Origin: CAZTLI01 sp964614375
Lineage (GTDB): Bacteria; Chloroflexota; Anaerolineae; Aggregatilineales; Phototrophicaceae
Length of the DNA: 23,385 bases
Reading direction: 5' to 3'
Assembly (NCBI GenBank): GCA_964614375.1
Contig: CAZTLI010000024.1
Span: 1 to 23,385 of the forward strand
A model generated the notes under the pieces. The model saw only the letters and a list, made by a program, of their open reading frames with translations. It did no database searches and was not told the origin of the DNA. The position numbers and the translations under genes were made by a program. Positions 8,313-14,414 of the stretch are shown piece after piece (the stretch's first letter is position 1; each line of letters opens with the position of its first letter).

Positions 8313-8332
8313 GGACATGGCGTGCCGTGTCC
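8313..8332. repeat. Near-perfect 20-base palindrome, possible REP-like element
   Basis: GGACATGGC and GCCGTGTCC pair over nine positions (one G-U type pair) around a 2-base centre. It has no T tract and does not sit just after a gene. A palindromic intergenic repeat or a protein-binding site are both possible. Confidence 0.4.
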
Positions 8333-8404
8333 GATAATCCGATGATGGATTCAACCTTCGTCAGCCCGTTGCACAAGCGGCTAATGTCACCTTGTCCATC
8401 ATAA

Positions 8405-8584
8405 GCATTCTTTGTGTTTCATCCACAGGCAGAGGTGATTGAAATTGACTTGCCTTCGGTTGTCGAAGAGAAGCAAAGCCGCTTGAAAAAAGGCGGTATT
8501 GATGTGCCGTCCAATCTCCGTTGGGTTGGCGCGAATCCGGGTGAAACGAATGTAGAAGACATTCCTGAGGGTCGTAAAAGATGA
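8405..8584 (+). pseudogene. Probable remnant of an LCMT-like class I methyltransferase
   Basis: An open stretch between TAA (8402-8404) and TGA (8582-8584) translates to about 59 residues. They include HPQAEVIEIDLPSVVEEKQ, then RLKKGGIDVPSNLRWVGANPG. This matches the motif II region of leucine carboxyl methyltransferase-like enzymes: an acidic 'E-x-D-L/Q-P' strand end, 'K-x-x-x-L', then 'P-x-N-L-x-[WF]-V'. No upstream AdoMet-binding motif I and no downstream half are present, and there is no start codon with a ribosome site. It is therefore best read as a fragment. The family match was judged by eye. Confidence 0.4.
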
Positions 8585-8750
8585 AAACACCGGCGCGGCT
8601 TCGACCCCTACAGCAAAAGCCAGCAAGGTGAAGTCCGCGCCAAAAAAGAAGAAAGCGGATGCACAGGCTGCCCCGGTATCCGAGACAAAAATAGACAGTG
8701 AAACGCGAGCAACAGACGCAAAACCGGATGAGAATAAAAACAAGGAGTAG
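8556..8750 (+). pseudogene. Open Lys/Ala-rich 3' end of a broken frame
   Basis: From after a TAG at 8553-8555, 64 codons run to TAG at 8748-8750 with no ATG near the left end. The product is low-complexity and charged (ASTPTAKASKVKSAPKKKKAD, ending DENKNKE). This is typical of the disordered C-terminal tail of a DNA- or RNA-binding or ribosome-linked protein. It overlaps the methyltransferase-like remnant in a different frame, so a frameshift may have separated them or they may be unrelated pieces. Confidence 0.3.
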
Positions 8751-8897
8751 CATATCACCCTGTTGACTTGTGTCGAGGGGGCGGCTTTTTGAGGCGTTCC
8801 ATCACTCACACGTATCAATTGCCGCACAAGACCTTTTCACCTCATACCTTTACTATAGTCGGACTCAACTTAAAAGGGAGCTTTGGGCAAACCGTGT

Positions 8898-8926
8898 TTG
8901 TTTGCAGGTTGTGAACCCTCTATAAT
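8898..8926 (+). promoter_or_regulatory. Sigma-70-type promoter of PD40 gene B
   Basis: TTGTTT (8898-8903), a 17-base spacer and a perfect TATAAT (8921-8926). Transcription would start near 8933, leaving a leader of about 32 bases before the GTG start at 8965. Confidence 0.7.
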
Positions 8927-8964
8927 CTGGTGCGAGGTGATAGAGTGGTGATATAGGGGCCATT

Positions 8965-9603
8965 GTGTGGCGTTTGTGGTTGGGGATGGCGATGGGTTGG
9001 CTGGTGTGCCTGACGATTGCCGTGCTGCTGATGGTCACGACAGGCGCAGTGTTCGGCGCGGGCGATATGCTGGCGTTTGTGTCGGAACGCACGGGCAATA
9101 ACGAAGTCTATCTGATGGACATCCAGCGGACGATTAGCATCAACCTGACCCGTCACCCCGATCAAGATAGTGACCCGTCGTGGTCACCCGATGGGCAGCG
9201 GCTGTTGTTTGTCTCGGATCGTCGTTCAACACTCTCCATCAACAGCAATCTGTATGTGATGGACGCCGATGGCAGCAATGTGCAGCGACTCACCCAGTAT
9301 GTAGACCGTTTTGTGGTCAATCCACGCTGGTCGCCGGATAATACCGAACTCATCTATTACGCCTATTTCAATACCGACCTCTATATCCACCGCATCACCC
9401 TGAGCAATGGACGCATCACATCTCTATCGGAAGCGCAATTGCCGGACTGGTATCGGGCAGGCGAGTCGGATGTCTATGTCGAAGCGGTCAATGGCAATCA
9501 GGATATTTATCGTTTGCTGCCCGACGGCACTATCCAGCGCCTCACCAGCCATCCCGCGCCCGATTTCGCGCCCGTGCTGCGTCCACCTATTCCGCCAGCG
9601 TAA
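8965..9603 (+). CDS. Exported PD40/TolB-like beta-propeller protein B
   Basis: A 212-residue protein starting at GTG (8965) with AGGGG about 6 bases upstream. It begins MWRLWLGMAMGW and has a signal or anchor helix at about 4-30. PD40 blades follow, with WSPDG near residue 72 and WSPDN near 115, plus 'VSERTGNNEVYLMD' and 'LYVMDADGSNVQRLT' segments typical of TolB-type repeats. The blade count (about four) is too low for a closed propeller, so it may dimerise or be a shortened copy. The 'M-x-W-R' start and hydrophobic lead resemble the two other PD40 proteins here, suggesting related copies. It has its own promoter. The binding partner is unknown. Confidence 0.85.
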   Translation: MWRLWLGMAMGWLVCLTIAVLLMVTTGAVFGAGDMLAFVSERTGNNEVYLMDIQRTISINLTRHPDQDSDPSWSPDGQRLLFVSDRRSTLSINSNLYVMDADGSNVQRLTQYVDRFVVNPRWSPDNTELIYYAYFNTDLYIHRITLSNGRITSLSEAQLPDWYRAGESDVYVEAVNGNQDIYRLLPDGTIQRLTSHPAPDFAPVLRPPIPPA

Positions 9604-9823
9604 GCCATTCGCGCCGCAATAGTCCAGTCCCGGCGTGTTTTATATAGCTTTTGCCCGCCACCGTGTTGTGTCTCTTTATAGCACCGACCTTACCCTGTGG
9701 TTGGGACTCTGCTGCGCGTGGGGCCAGCGCCTGTTCGCATAAGAACTGTGCAAAATAGTCCTCAATTTTGAACCCGCCGCCCCACTCGCCCGTAGTACAG
9801 TGTGAAGAGGAGGACAGAGGACA

Positions 9824-10432
9824 TTGGTGGCGAATCCCGTTGAAGAACAACGACTGCTCACCCAGGCCTGCAATGGAGATTCTTTCGCATTTGATGATCT
9901 CCAACTGCTGCTAGAGCCACCGATTCGGCGCTTTGTGCGGCGGTTGATAGGCGGCTACCATGACTCTGAGGACGATATGGTGCAGGACACGTTTATTGCG
10001 CTCTACAAACACATGCACCGGATCGACCCGATTAGCAACCTGCGTCCGTATGTCTATCGCATCGCCCGCAATCGTGTGTATGACGAACTGCGGTCACAGG
10101 GGCGCACCGACGATAATCTGTCGTTGGATGATGAACCAACACAGGTGTGGGTTTCGTTCATACAGTCAGACAACACACCCGCGCCCGATGATGCCACCCA
10201 TTGGATGCTGCTGTATATGGAGGTGCGCGAAGCAATGGACAATCTATCCGATGCACAACGCGAGGCGCTGATTCTCTTCTCTGAAGAAAATCTAACCTAC
10301 GCCGAGATTGCCGAAGTCACCGATGTGAGCGTCGGCACAGTCAAATCGCGATTGTTCCATGCCAAACGCAATTTAAGACGCTGTCTCAGCCCGCACACAC
10401 TGGAAGCCCTTGAAGACCAGTTCGATGATTAG
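9824..10432 (+). CDS. ECF-family RNA polymerase sigma factor
   Basis: A 202-residue sigma factor with region 2 at about 30-95 (FRR-like start RRFVRRLIGG, SEDDMVQDTFIALY, the -10-binding PYVYRIARNRVYDELR) and region 4 at about 135-190 (LSDAQREALILFSEENLTYAEIAEV, then VGTVKSRLFHAKRNLRRCL). There is no sigma region 1 or 3 and no extra C-terminal domain. It would direct polymerase to GGAAC-type promoters, and one candidate lies just before the pentapeptide gene (10698-10725). The start is uncertain: TTG at 9824 lies 10 bases after AGGAGG, and GTG at 9827 lies 6 bases after GAGG. A small membrane protein gene follows after 13 bases and could encode its regulator. No classical zinc-binding anti-sigma gene is visible. 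Confidence 0.93.
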   Translation: MVANPVEEQRLLTQACNGDSFAFDDLQLLLEPPIRRFVRRLIGGYHDSEDDMVQDTFIALYKHMHRIDPISNLRPYVYRIARNRVYDELRSQGRTDDNLSLDDEPTQVWVSFIQSDNTPAPDDATHWMLLYMEVREAMDNLSDAQREALILFSEENLTYAEIAEVTDVSVGTVKSRLFHAKRNLRRCLSPHTLEALEDQFDD

Positions 10433-10445
10433 AGGGGTATCTATC

Positions 10446-10685
10446 ATGAACCTGAATTTGAACGACACATCTGTGCAAATCCATCAACGGTGTGAACGCC
10501 TGCTGCGCGAGGCCGAAATCACACGGCTGTCGCGGGATAGTCGTATGCCGCAGCCCGGGGTGACATCCCGCTTCATGGTGCGTGTGGGCGCTATACTGGT
10601 CGCCAGTGGCAGTTGGCTGCTAGCGCGGTATGAAACCCGCACAACACCCGCCCTGTTGGACAGGAACGCGGTCACACAGTCATAA
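10446..10685 (+). CDS. Small single-helix membrane protein, possible sigma-factor regulator
   Basis: A 79-residue protein starting at ATG 10446, with GAGGGG about 8 bases upstream. It has a polar, mostly helical N-terminus of about 40 residues (including IHQRCERLLREAEITR), one membrane helix at about 43-60 (MVRVGAILVASGSWLLA), then a short polar tail. The positive charges before the helix suggest the N-terminus stays in the cytoplasm. It belongs to no family I recognise. It begins 13 bases after the ECF sigma gene, a position often held by an anti-sigma factor, and its layout (cytoplasmic helical segment plus one anchor) would suit a minimal one. It has no HxxxCxxC zinc motif, so this is only inference from position. 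Confidence 0.65.
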   Translation: MNLNLNDTSVQIHQRCERLLREAEITRLSRDSRMPQPGVTSRFMVRVGAILVASGSWLLARYETRTTPALLDRNAVTQS

Positions 10686-10697
10686 TACGAATCAATT

Positions 10698-10725
10698 GGA
10701 ACATACGGTGGCTAGACACCGATAC
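10698..10725 (+). promoter_or_regulatory. Putative ECF-sigma-dependent promoter before the pentapeptide gene
   Basis: GGAAC (10698-10702), a 17-base spacer and CGATAC (10720-10725) resemble the common ECF pattern GGAAC-N16/17-CGTC. The start site would be near 10731, just before the ribosome site of the gene at 10746. This is a motif match only. If real, the sigma factor two genes upstream would control it. Confidence 0.4.
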
Positions 10726-10745
10726 TACAGAACGAGGAGTTACAA

Positions 10746-11879
10746 ATGGACGAACAACAATATTCAGAGCTAAGAGGACTGGCACGCGCACTGGAAGCCC
10801 TTGCGCGAGAATCCGAACACGCCGTTCATGGGCACCCCAGTTATCAGGGTGTGAGCAAAATGCTCATCAAGCAGTTCGAGCGGCTCTATGACCGTGCGAA
10901 GCAGCTCATGCCTGATGACTATTACATCAACGAGGTGATGGTGCTGGAATTGGATGAACAGGCCGACGACCGCGCCCAACTGTCGCAGGTGAATATCCTG
11001 CTGGGGCAGCTTGCCCGCTATCTCAAACAGACGCTGCGTGAGGAACGGCGCGGGCATAAACGCGGCGAGTATAGCTGGGGCGATTGGGGCGAACTGGCAG
11101 AAAGCGGGCGCAGCTTTGGCGAACAGGCTATCGAAGTGGCACGCCGGGCGATGCGCCGGGCGATGGAAGACATCGACTTCAATGTCTCATCCGGGCGTGA
11201 CCTCAGCGGGCAGGATTTGAATGGCGGTGTCTTCAGCAATCAGAAGCTCGACCACGCCAATTTTAGCGGTTCGCAAATGCACGAAGCCAACTTCAGCAAT
11301 TCGCGCCTGCGCTATGCCAATTTTTCTGGCGGTGACTGCACCAGCGCCAATTTCAGCAATACCGATTTGCGCCTTTCCAATGTCACCGGGACGAACTTCA
11401 GCGATGCCAACCTGAGCAATATCAGCCTGCGCGATGCCGATGCTTCGGGGGCAATCTTTAACGCGGCAGACCTGTCGAATGCTAATTTGCGGGCAATCAA
11501 CGCCGAAAGCGCGCATTTTAACGATGCCAAGCTGGAAAACGCCAACTTCCGCGATGCGGCGCTGGCACACGCCCACTTCAATGGCGCGGATTTGACCAGC
11601 GTCAACCTGCGTGGGGCAGATGTCGATGGCGCGGATTTTACCGATGCAACCCTGACCAACGCCATTATGCCCAACGGCACGCCCTATCAGGCAGGGATGA
11701 ATCCCACACAGTATGCGGCGACTGGCCCCCGTCCACCCCGCCCACCGCGTCCGCCCGCACCACCGCACCCACCCGGACGCAAAATGAAGGTCAAAATCGA
11801 CATGGACGATGACGATTTCGACGACATGGATGTGGATTCTGATATGGATGATGACATGGACGATGGGGACATCGTATAA
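10746..11879 (+). CDS. Pentapeptide-repeat protein with helical N-domain, Pro-rich linker and Asp-rich tail
   Basis: A 377-residue protein with four parts. Residues 1-150 are helical and charged, with no known family. Residues 152-308 are about 30 pentapeptide repeats of the A(N/D)(L/F)xx type (ANFSG, ANFSN, ADLSN, ANLRA, ADFTD), which fold into a right-handed square beta-helix. Residues 328-343 are Pro-rich (PRPPRPPRPPAPPHPP). Residues 351-376 are mostly Asp (MDDDDFDDMD, DMDDDMDDGD). There is no signal peptide or helix anchor. Pentapeptide helices can mimic DNA (as in Qnr/MfpA) or act as scaffolds; the acidic tail could mimic nucleic acid or bind cations. The actual role is unknown. It lies in the ECF sigma cassette, with GGAG 8 bases before the ATG and a strong terminator after the stop. 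Confidence 0.9.
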   Translation: MDEQQYSELRGLARALEALARESEHAVHGHPSYQGVSKMLIKQFERLYDRAKQLMPDDYYINEVMVLELDEQADDRAQLSQVNILLGQLARYLKQTLREERRGHKRGEYSWGDWGELAESGRSFGEQAIEVARRAMRRAMEDIDFNVSSGRDLSGQDLNGGVFSNQKLDHANFSGSQMHEANFSNSRLRYANFSGGDCTSANFSNTDLRLSNVTGTNFSDANLSNISLRDADASGAIFNAADLSNANLRAINAESAHFNDAKLENANFRDAALAHAHFNGADLTSVNLRGADVDGADFTDATLTNAIMPNGTPYQAGMNPTQYAATGPRPPRPPRPPAPPHPPGRKMKVKIDMDDDDFDDMDVDSDMDDDMDDGDIV

Positions 11880-11904
11880 CCCGGTAATCGGTTCCTCTTT
11901 AACG

Positions 11905-11929
11905 AAAGGCGGTCAGCAGGCCGCCTTTT
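11905..11929 (+). terminator. Intrinsic terminator after the ECF/pentapeptide cassette
   Basis: AAAGGCGG and CCGCCTTT form an 8-base-pair stem around an 8-base loop. The stem runs into TTTTC and a further T-rich stretch (GATTCTTTTG). It begins 26 bases after the pentapeptide gene stop. Confidence 0.85.
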
Positions 11930-11950
11930 CGATTCTTTTGGATTGCGCGC

Positions 11951-11981
11951 TTGACTCTCAAGTCGCTTGAGACTGTATGCT
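11951..11981 (+). promoter_or_regulatory. MerR-type promoter with 19-base spacer and operator dyad
   Basis: TTGACT (11951-11956) and TATGCT (11976-11981) are 19 bases apart, the overlong spacer typical of MerR-controlled promoters. The spacer holds the inverted repeat TCTCAAG-N3-CTTGAGA (11956-11972), similar to SoxR-family half-sites (CTCAAG/CTTGAG). Transcription would begin near 11988 and read the MerR-family gene at 12049, so the gene is very likely autoregulated. Confidence 0.82.
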
Positions 11982-12048
11982 GGGGAGAGTTGTTTTGCAA
12001 AACACGGGCTGTCCACAGAGTGGCGGCGAACAGTTAAAGGAACGGCGC

Positions 12049-12879
12049 ATGTTCAAAATCGGTGACTTTTCAAAAATCTGCCGCGTCCCGGTCTCGGCCT
12101 TACGCTACTATGCCGACATTGGCCTGCTCGAACCGGCAGCTATCGACCCCTTTACGGGCTATCGCTATTACGCGCTCGACCAGCTGCCGCGCTTGAATCG
12201 GATTCTGGCGCTAAAAGACCTCGGTCTCTCGTTGGAGCAGATTCAGCAGGTGATGTATGAAGCCCTTGACGCTGCCGAAATTCGCGGGATGCTGCGGCTG
12301 AAAGAGGCCGAACTCCACGACGAATGGATGGCGCAAGCGGCGCGGTTGGCGCGGGTGCGTGCCCGACTCCATCTCATTGAACAGGAGCAAACCCCTATGC
12401 CACAGCAAGAGGTGGTACTCAAAACCATTGAAACACAGACCATCATTTCCCGGCGTGAGGTCATCGCCGAACCCGATGACATCGCGCGCTTGTTGACGGA
12501 AGTGTGCATGATACTGGCGACCAATCACATTGACTTTGCCGGACAACCCTTCACCATCTTCCACGATGATGAATTCAAACAAGCGAACATGGATGTCGAA
12601 ATTGCTGTTCCGGTGGTGAACGTGGCGGACGCCGTACCGACACTCGAAGGGGAGCGCGAATTGCGCGCGTATCCGCTTCCCGCATTGCCGTCAGCGGCAT
12701 GTATCGTCCATGTGGGCGATTATGACACGCTGCTGCAAACCTACGAGGTCGTTGGTCGCTGGATTGAACACAGCGGCTACAGCATCAATGGCGCTATCCG
12801 CGAGATTTATCTGCGTCCACCGGGCGAAGATGAACCCGCCATGACCGAAATTCAATTTCCAGTGGAGAAAGCCTCATGA
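12049..12879 (+). CDS. MerR-family regulator with GyrI-like effector-binding domain
   Basis: A 276-residue transcription regulator. Residues 1-70 are a MerR winged helix-turn-helix (FKIGDFSKICRVPVSALRYY, GLLEPAAIDPFTGYRYY, LNRILALKDLGLSLEQI). Residues 76-115 form the dimer coiled coil. Residues 120-274 are a GyrI-like/SOUL-type small-molecule-binding domain ending in EIYLRPPGEDEPAMTEIQFP. This is the BmrR layout: binding of a hydrophobic or cationic ligand untwists the overlong promoter. The start at 12049 follows AAGG and begins with the family's typical first residues; the in-frame ATG at 11977 overlaps the -10 box and is excluded. The operator lies just upstream. The stop overlaps the next ATG (ATGA), so an SRPBCC protein is made with it and may carry or process the same ligand. 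Confidence 0.93.
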   Translation: MFKIGDFSKICRVPVSALRYYADIGLLEPAAIDPFTGYRYYALDQLPRLNRILALKDLGLSLEQIQQVMYEALDAAEIRGMLRLKEAELHDEWMAQAARLARVRARLHLIEQEQTPMPQQEVVLKTIETQTIISRREVIAEPDDIARLLTEVCMILATNHIDFAGQPFTIFHDDEFKQANMDVEIAVPVVNVADAVPTLEGERELRAYPLPALPSAACIVHVGDYDTLLQTYEVVGRWIEHSGYSINGAIREIYLRPPGEDEPAMTEIQFPVEKAS

Positions 12880-13313
12880 GCAAGTCCACATTCAGTATCG
12901 AAATCAACCGTCCGCCCGAAACGGTGTTCAGTTATCTGGATGATGCCCAATACGTCAAACAGTGGATTAGCGGCCTGGTCGAACTCACGCCACTGACCGA
13001 AGGCGGCAGTCGTGTCGGCGCGAAGACCAGACAGGTCTTCCACGAAAATGGACGCACGATTGAAATGCTCGAAGAGACGCTGGTCTATGAACCCAATCGC
13101 CGCGTGAAAATCAAAGGCGTGACCGATGGCTTCTGGCTGACGGCAGATTACGTCCTGCATCGCACGCCCAGGGGCACACGTCTGGACTATGAAGCGGAAT
13201 TGCACATGCAAGGGCTGCTGATGAAACTGCTGTCGCCCATCATTCACCGTTCATCCAGCAAGCGCATAAATAACGACCTGACTCGCTTAAAGGCGCTGGT
13301 CGAATCTCATTAA
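12876..13313 (+). CDS. SRPBCC (START/Bet v1-like) family protein
   Basis: A 145-residue protein that starts STFSIEINRPPETVFSYLDD and continues QWISGLVELTPLTEGGSRVGAKTRQVF, the usual beginning of the SRPBCC fold (strand, two short helices, curved sheet around a ligand pocket). It continues through TLVYEPNRRVKIKGVTDGFW and a C-terminal long helix region (MKLLSPIIHRSSSKRINNDLTRLKALVE). These proteins bind lipids or other hydrophobic molecules, and some are cyclases or AHSA1-like. No catalytic residues are evident. It shares an ATGA overlap with the MerR/GyrI-like regulator, so the two form one operon and may serve the same hydrophobic compound. Confidence 0.87.
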   Translation: MSKSTFSIEINRPPETVFSYLDDAQYVKQWISGLVELTPLTEGGSRVGAKTRQVFHENGRTIEMLEETLVYEPNRRVKIKGVTDGFWLTADYVLHRTPRGTRLDYEAELHMQGLLMKLLSPIIHRSSSKRINNDLTRLKALVESH

Positions 13314-13324
13314 CCGATTTGCAG

Positions 13325-13356
13325 GGTGGAGGGCGTCATCCCCTATGCCCTCCACC
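13325..13356. terminator. Hairpin between convergent genes, likely two-way terminator
   Basis: GGTGGAGGGC and GCCCTCCACC form a perfect 10-base-pair stem with a 12-base loop. It lies 11 bases after the SRPBCC stop and touches the stop codon of the leftward PD40 gene. There is no T tract on either side, so if it terminates it does so weakly or with help. Confidence 0.6.
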
Positions 13357-14370
13357 TCATGGATGCCATGCAAGCTGCGAATTCGTGCCGATGCTGTGGG
13401 TGAGGTTGCGAGCTGTGCCTGTCGCGGTGTCGATGACATACAGGTCTGCGCCGGAATCGTGTATCGCCGTATAGCCGAGATATGCGCTATCGGATGACCA
13501 GCGCGGCGTTACGTCTTCTGTCGGGCTGTGGGTCAGTTGGCGGATGTCGCCGCTGTCCATGTGCATGATGGATATATCAAAGTTGCCATCCCGTGACGAT
13601 ACAAACGCCAGCCACATTCCATCCGGCGACCATACAGGCGATGTCGCGTCAAAAGTCGTTGCGATAAGGGCTTGCGGCGGATTATCGTCGATGTCCCAGA
13701 CATAGATGCCGGAATAGAGATTCTCGTCTATCACAAATGCCACGCGCGTGCCATCCGGTGACCATGCCGGCGGCGCATCGGCAAGCGTGATGTTGGTCAG
13801 TGAGGTCATTTCCCCGCCGTTCACATCCAGTACATGAATGCCCGTGGCGTTGTAGTTATCCGCGCGATAGAGGTTGATGTTGCGGTCTATGAACGCGATA
13901 CGGCTGCCCTCTGGCGACCACACAAAATAGCGCACATCAAACTGCTGGCGCGTGAGTTGTTGAATTGCCCCGCTGCGACGATCCCACACATAGACATTGC
14001 GCGTCGAATTATTGTCTGTCGCCAAAAATGCCACGCGCGTGCCATCCGGTGACCATGCCGGCTGCGATACATTGGCTGGTGTGTGTATGATTTGGCTGGA
14101 TTGCCCGTGTATGTGGACTTGCCCGCTGCTGACATAGGCCAACGTGCCATCCGGCGACCATGCGGGCATAAAACTCGATCTGTGCGCCGGTGTGGGGGGA
14201 TGCGCGAGGCCGTGCTGCACATCCATGATGTAGACTTCGTATACACCTGACCGGTTCGAGACAAACGCGACTATCCCGCCGCCAGCCATCTGCCCGACGG
14301 TCATTGCGGTTAGAATCGACAGACTACACAGGGCCGCATTAAGAACCATGAAGCGGATGAAGCGCCACAT
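13357..14370 (-). CDS. Exported PD40/TolB-like beta-propeller protein C
   Basis: A 337-residue protein with a signal or anchor helix at about 5-27 (starting MWRFIRFMVLNAALC). Six to seven PD40 blades follow, marked by WSPDGT, WSPDGTRVAF (twice), WSPEGSRIAF, WSPDGMWLAF and WSSDSAYLGY, each followed by an 'IYVWD' or 'LYVID'-type strand. The length fits a full propeller. There are no catalytic motifs, so it is probably a binding protein outside the membrane. It lies 44 bases downstream of the PP2C phosphatase on the same strand, which suggests one transcript. It is related to proteins A and B, but its blades are more uniform, and two blades share an exact 37-base DNA repeat. The ribosome site before the ATG is poor. 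Confidence 0.87.
   Translation of the reverse strand: MWRFIRFMVLNAALCSLSILTAMTVGQMAGGGIVAFVSNRSGVYEVYIMDVQHGLAHPPTPAHRSSFMPAWSPDGTLAYVSSGQVHIHGQSSQIIHTPANVSQPAWSPDGTRVAFLATDNNSTRNVYVWDRRSGAIQQLTRQQFDVRYFVWSPEGSRIAFIDRNINLYRADNYNATGIHVLDVNGGEMTSLTNITLADAPPAWSPDGTRVAFVIDENLYSGIYVWDIDDNPPQALIATTFDATSPVWSPDGMWLAFVSSRDGNFDISIMHMDSGDIRQLTHSPTEDVTPRWSSDSAYLGYTAIHDSGADLYVIDTATGTARNLTHSIGTNSQLAWHP
13735..14062 (-). repeat. Exact 37-base direct repeat within the PD40 C gene
   Basis: The 37 bases at 13735-13771 recur without change at 14026-14062. Both encode the same blade segment (PAWSPDGTRVAF). They are 291 bases, or 97 codons, apart, about two blades. Most other blades differ at many codon positions, so this pair was copied or converted recently. 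Confidence 0.85.
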
Positions 14371-14414
14371 CAGCGGTTGGTTATGGAGAATGTGAAGCTA
14401 AAATCGGTCTATCA

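Larger units (their letters stand above)
7726..8964. other. Long gene-poor region with decayed remnants and short repeats
   Basis: About 1.24 kb without an intact gene. In order it holds a 28-codon frame with a good ribosome site (7898-7984), a 14-base tandem repeat (8076-8127), two GC-rich hairpins (8177-8195 and 8313-8332), a likely methyltransferase remnant (8405-8584), the open Lys/Ala-rich end of another frame (8556-8750), and a promoter for the next gene (8898-8926). Leftward frames of 130 and 142 codons across 8361-8827 are Cys/Phe-rich antisense shadows of the remnants. The picture is of a region where one or more genes were lost; no transposase or target-site duplication was seen. 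Confidence 0.6.

Noticed and set aside
8361..8827. Leftward frames of 130 and 142 codons in the gene-poor region
   Set aside because: They are Cys/Phe-rich mirror images of the Lys/Ala-rich and methyltransferase-like remnants on the plus strand, with no ribosome site or family pattern.
11187..11768. A 193-codon leftward frame with regular Ile/Ala/Val repeats
   Set aside because: The periodicity is the complement of the pentapeptide repeats on the other strand.
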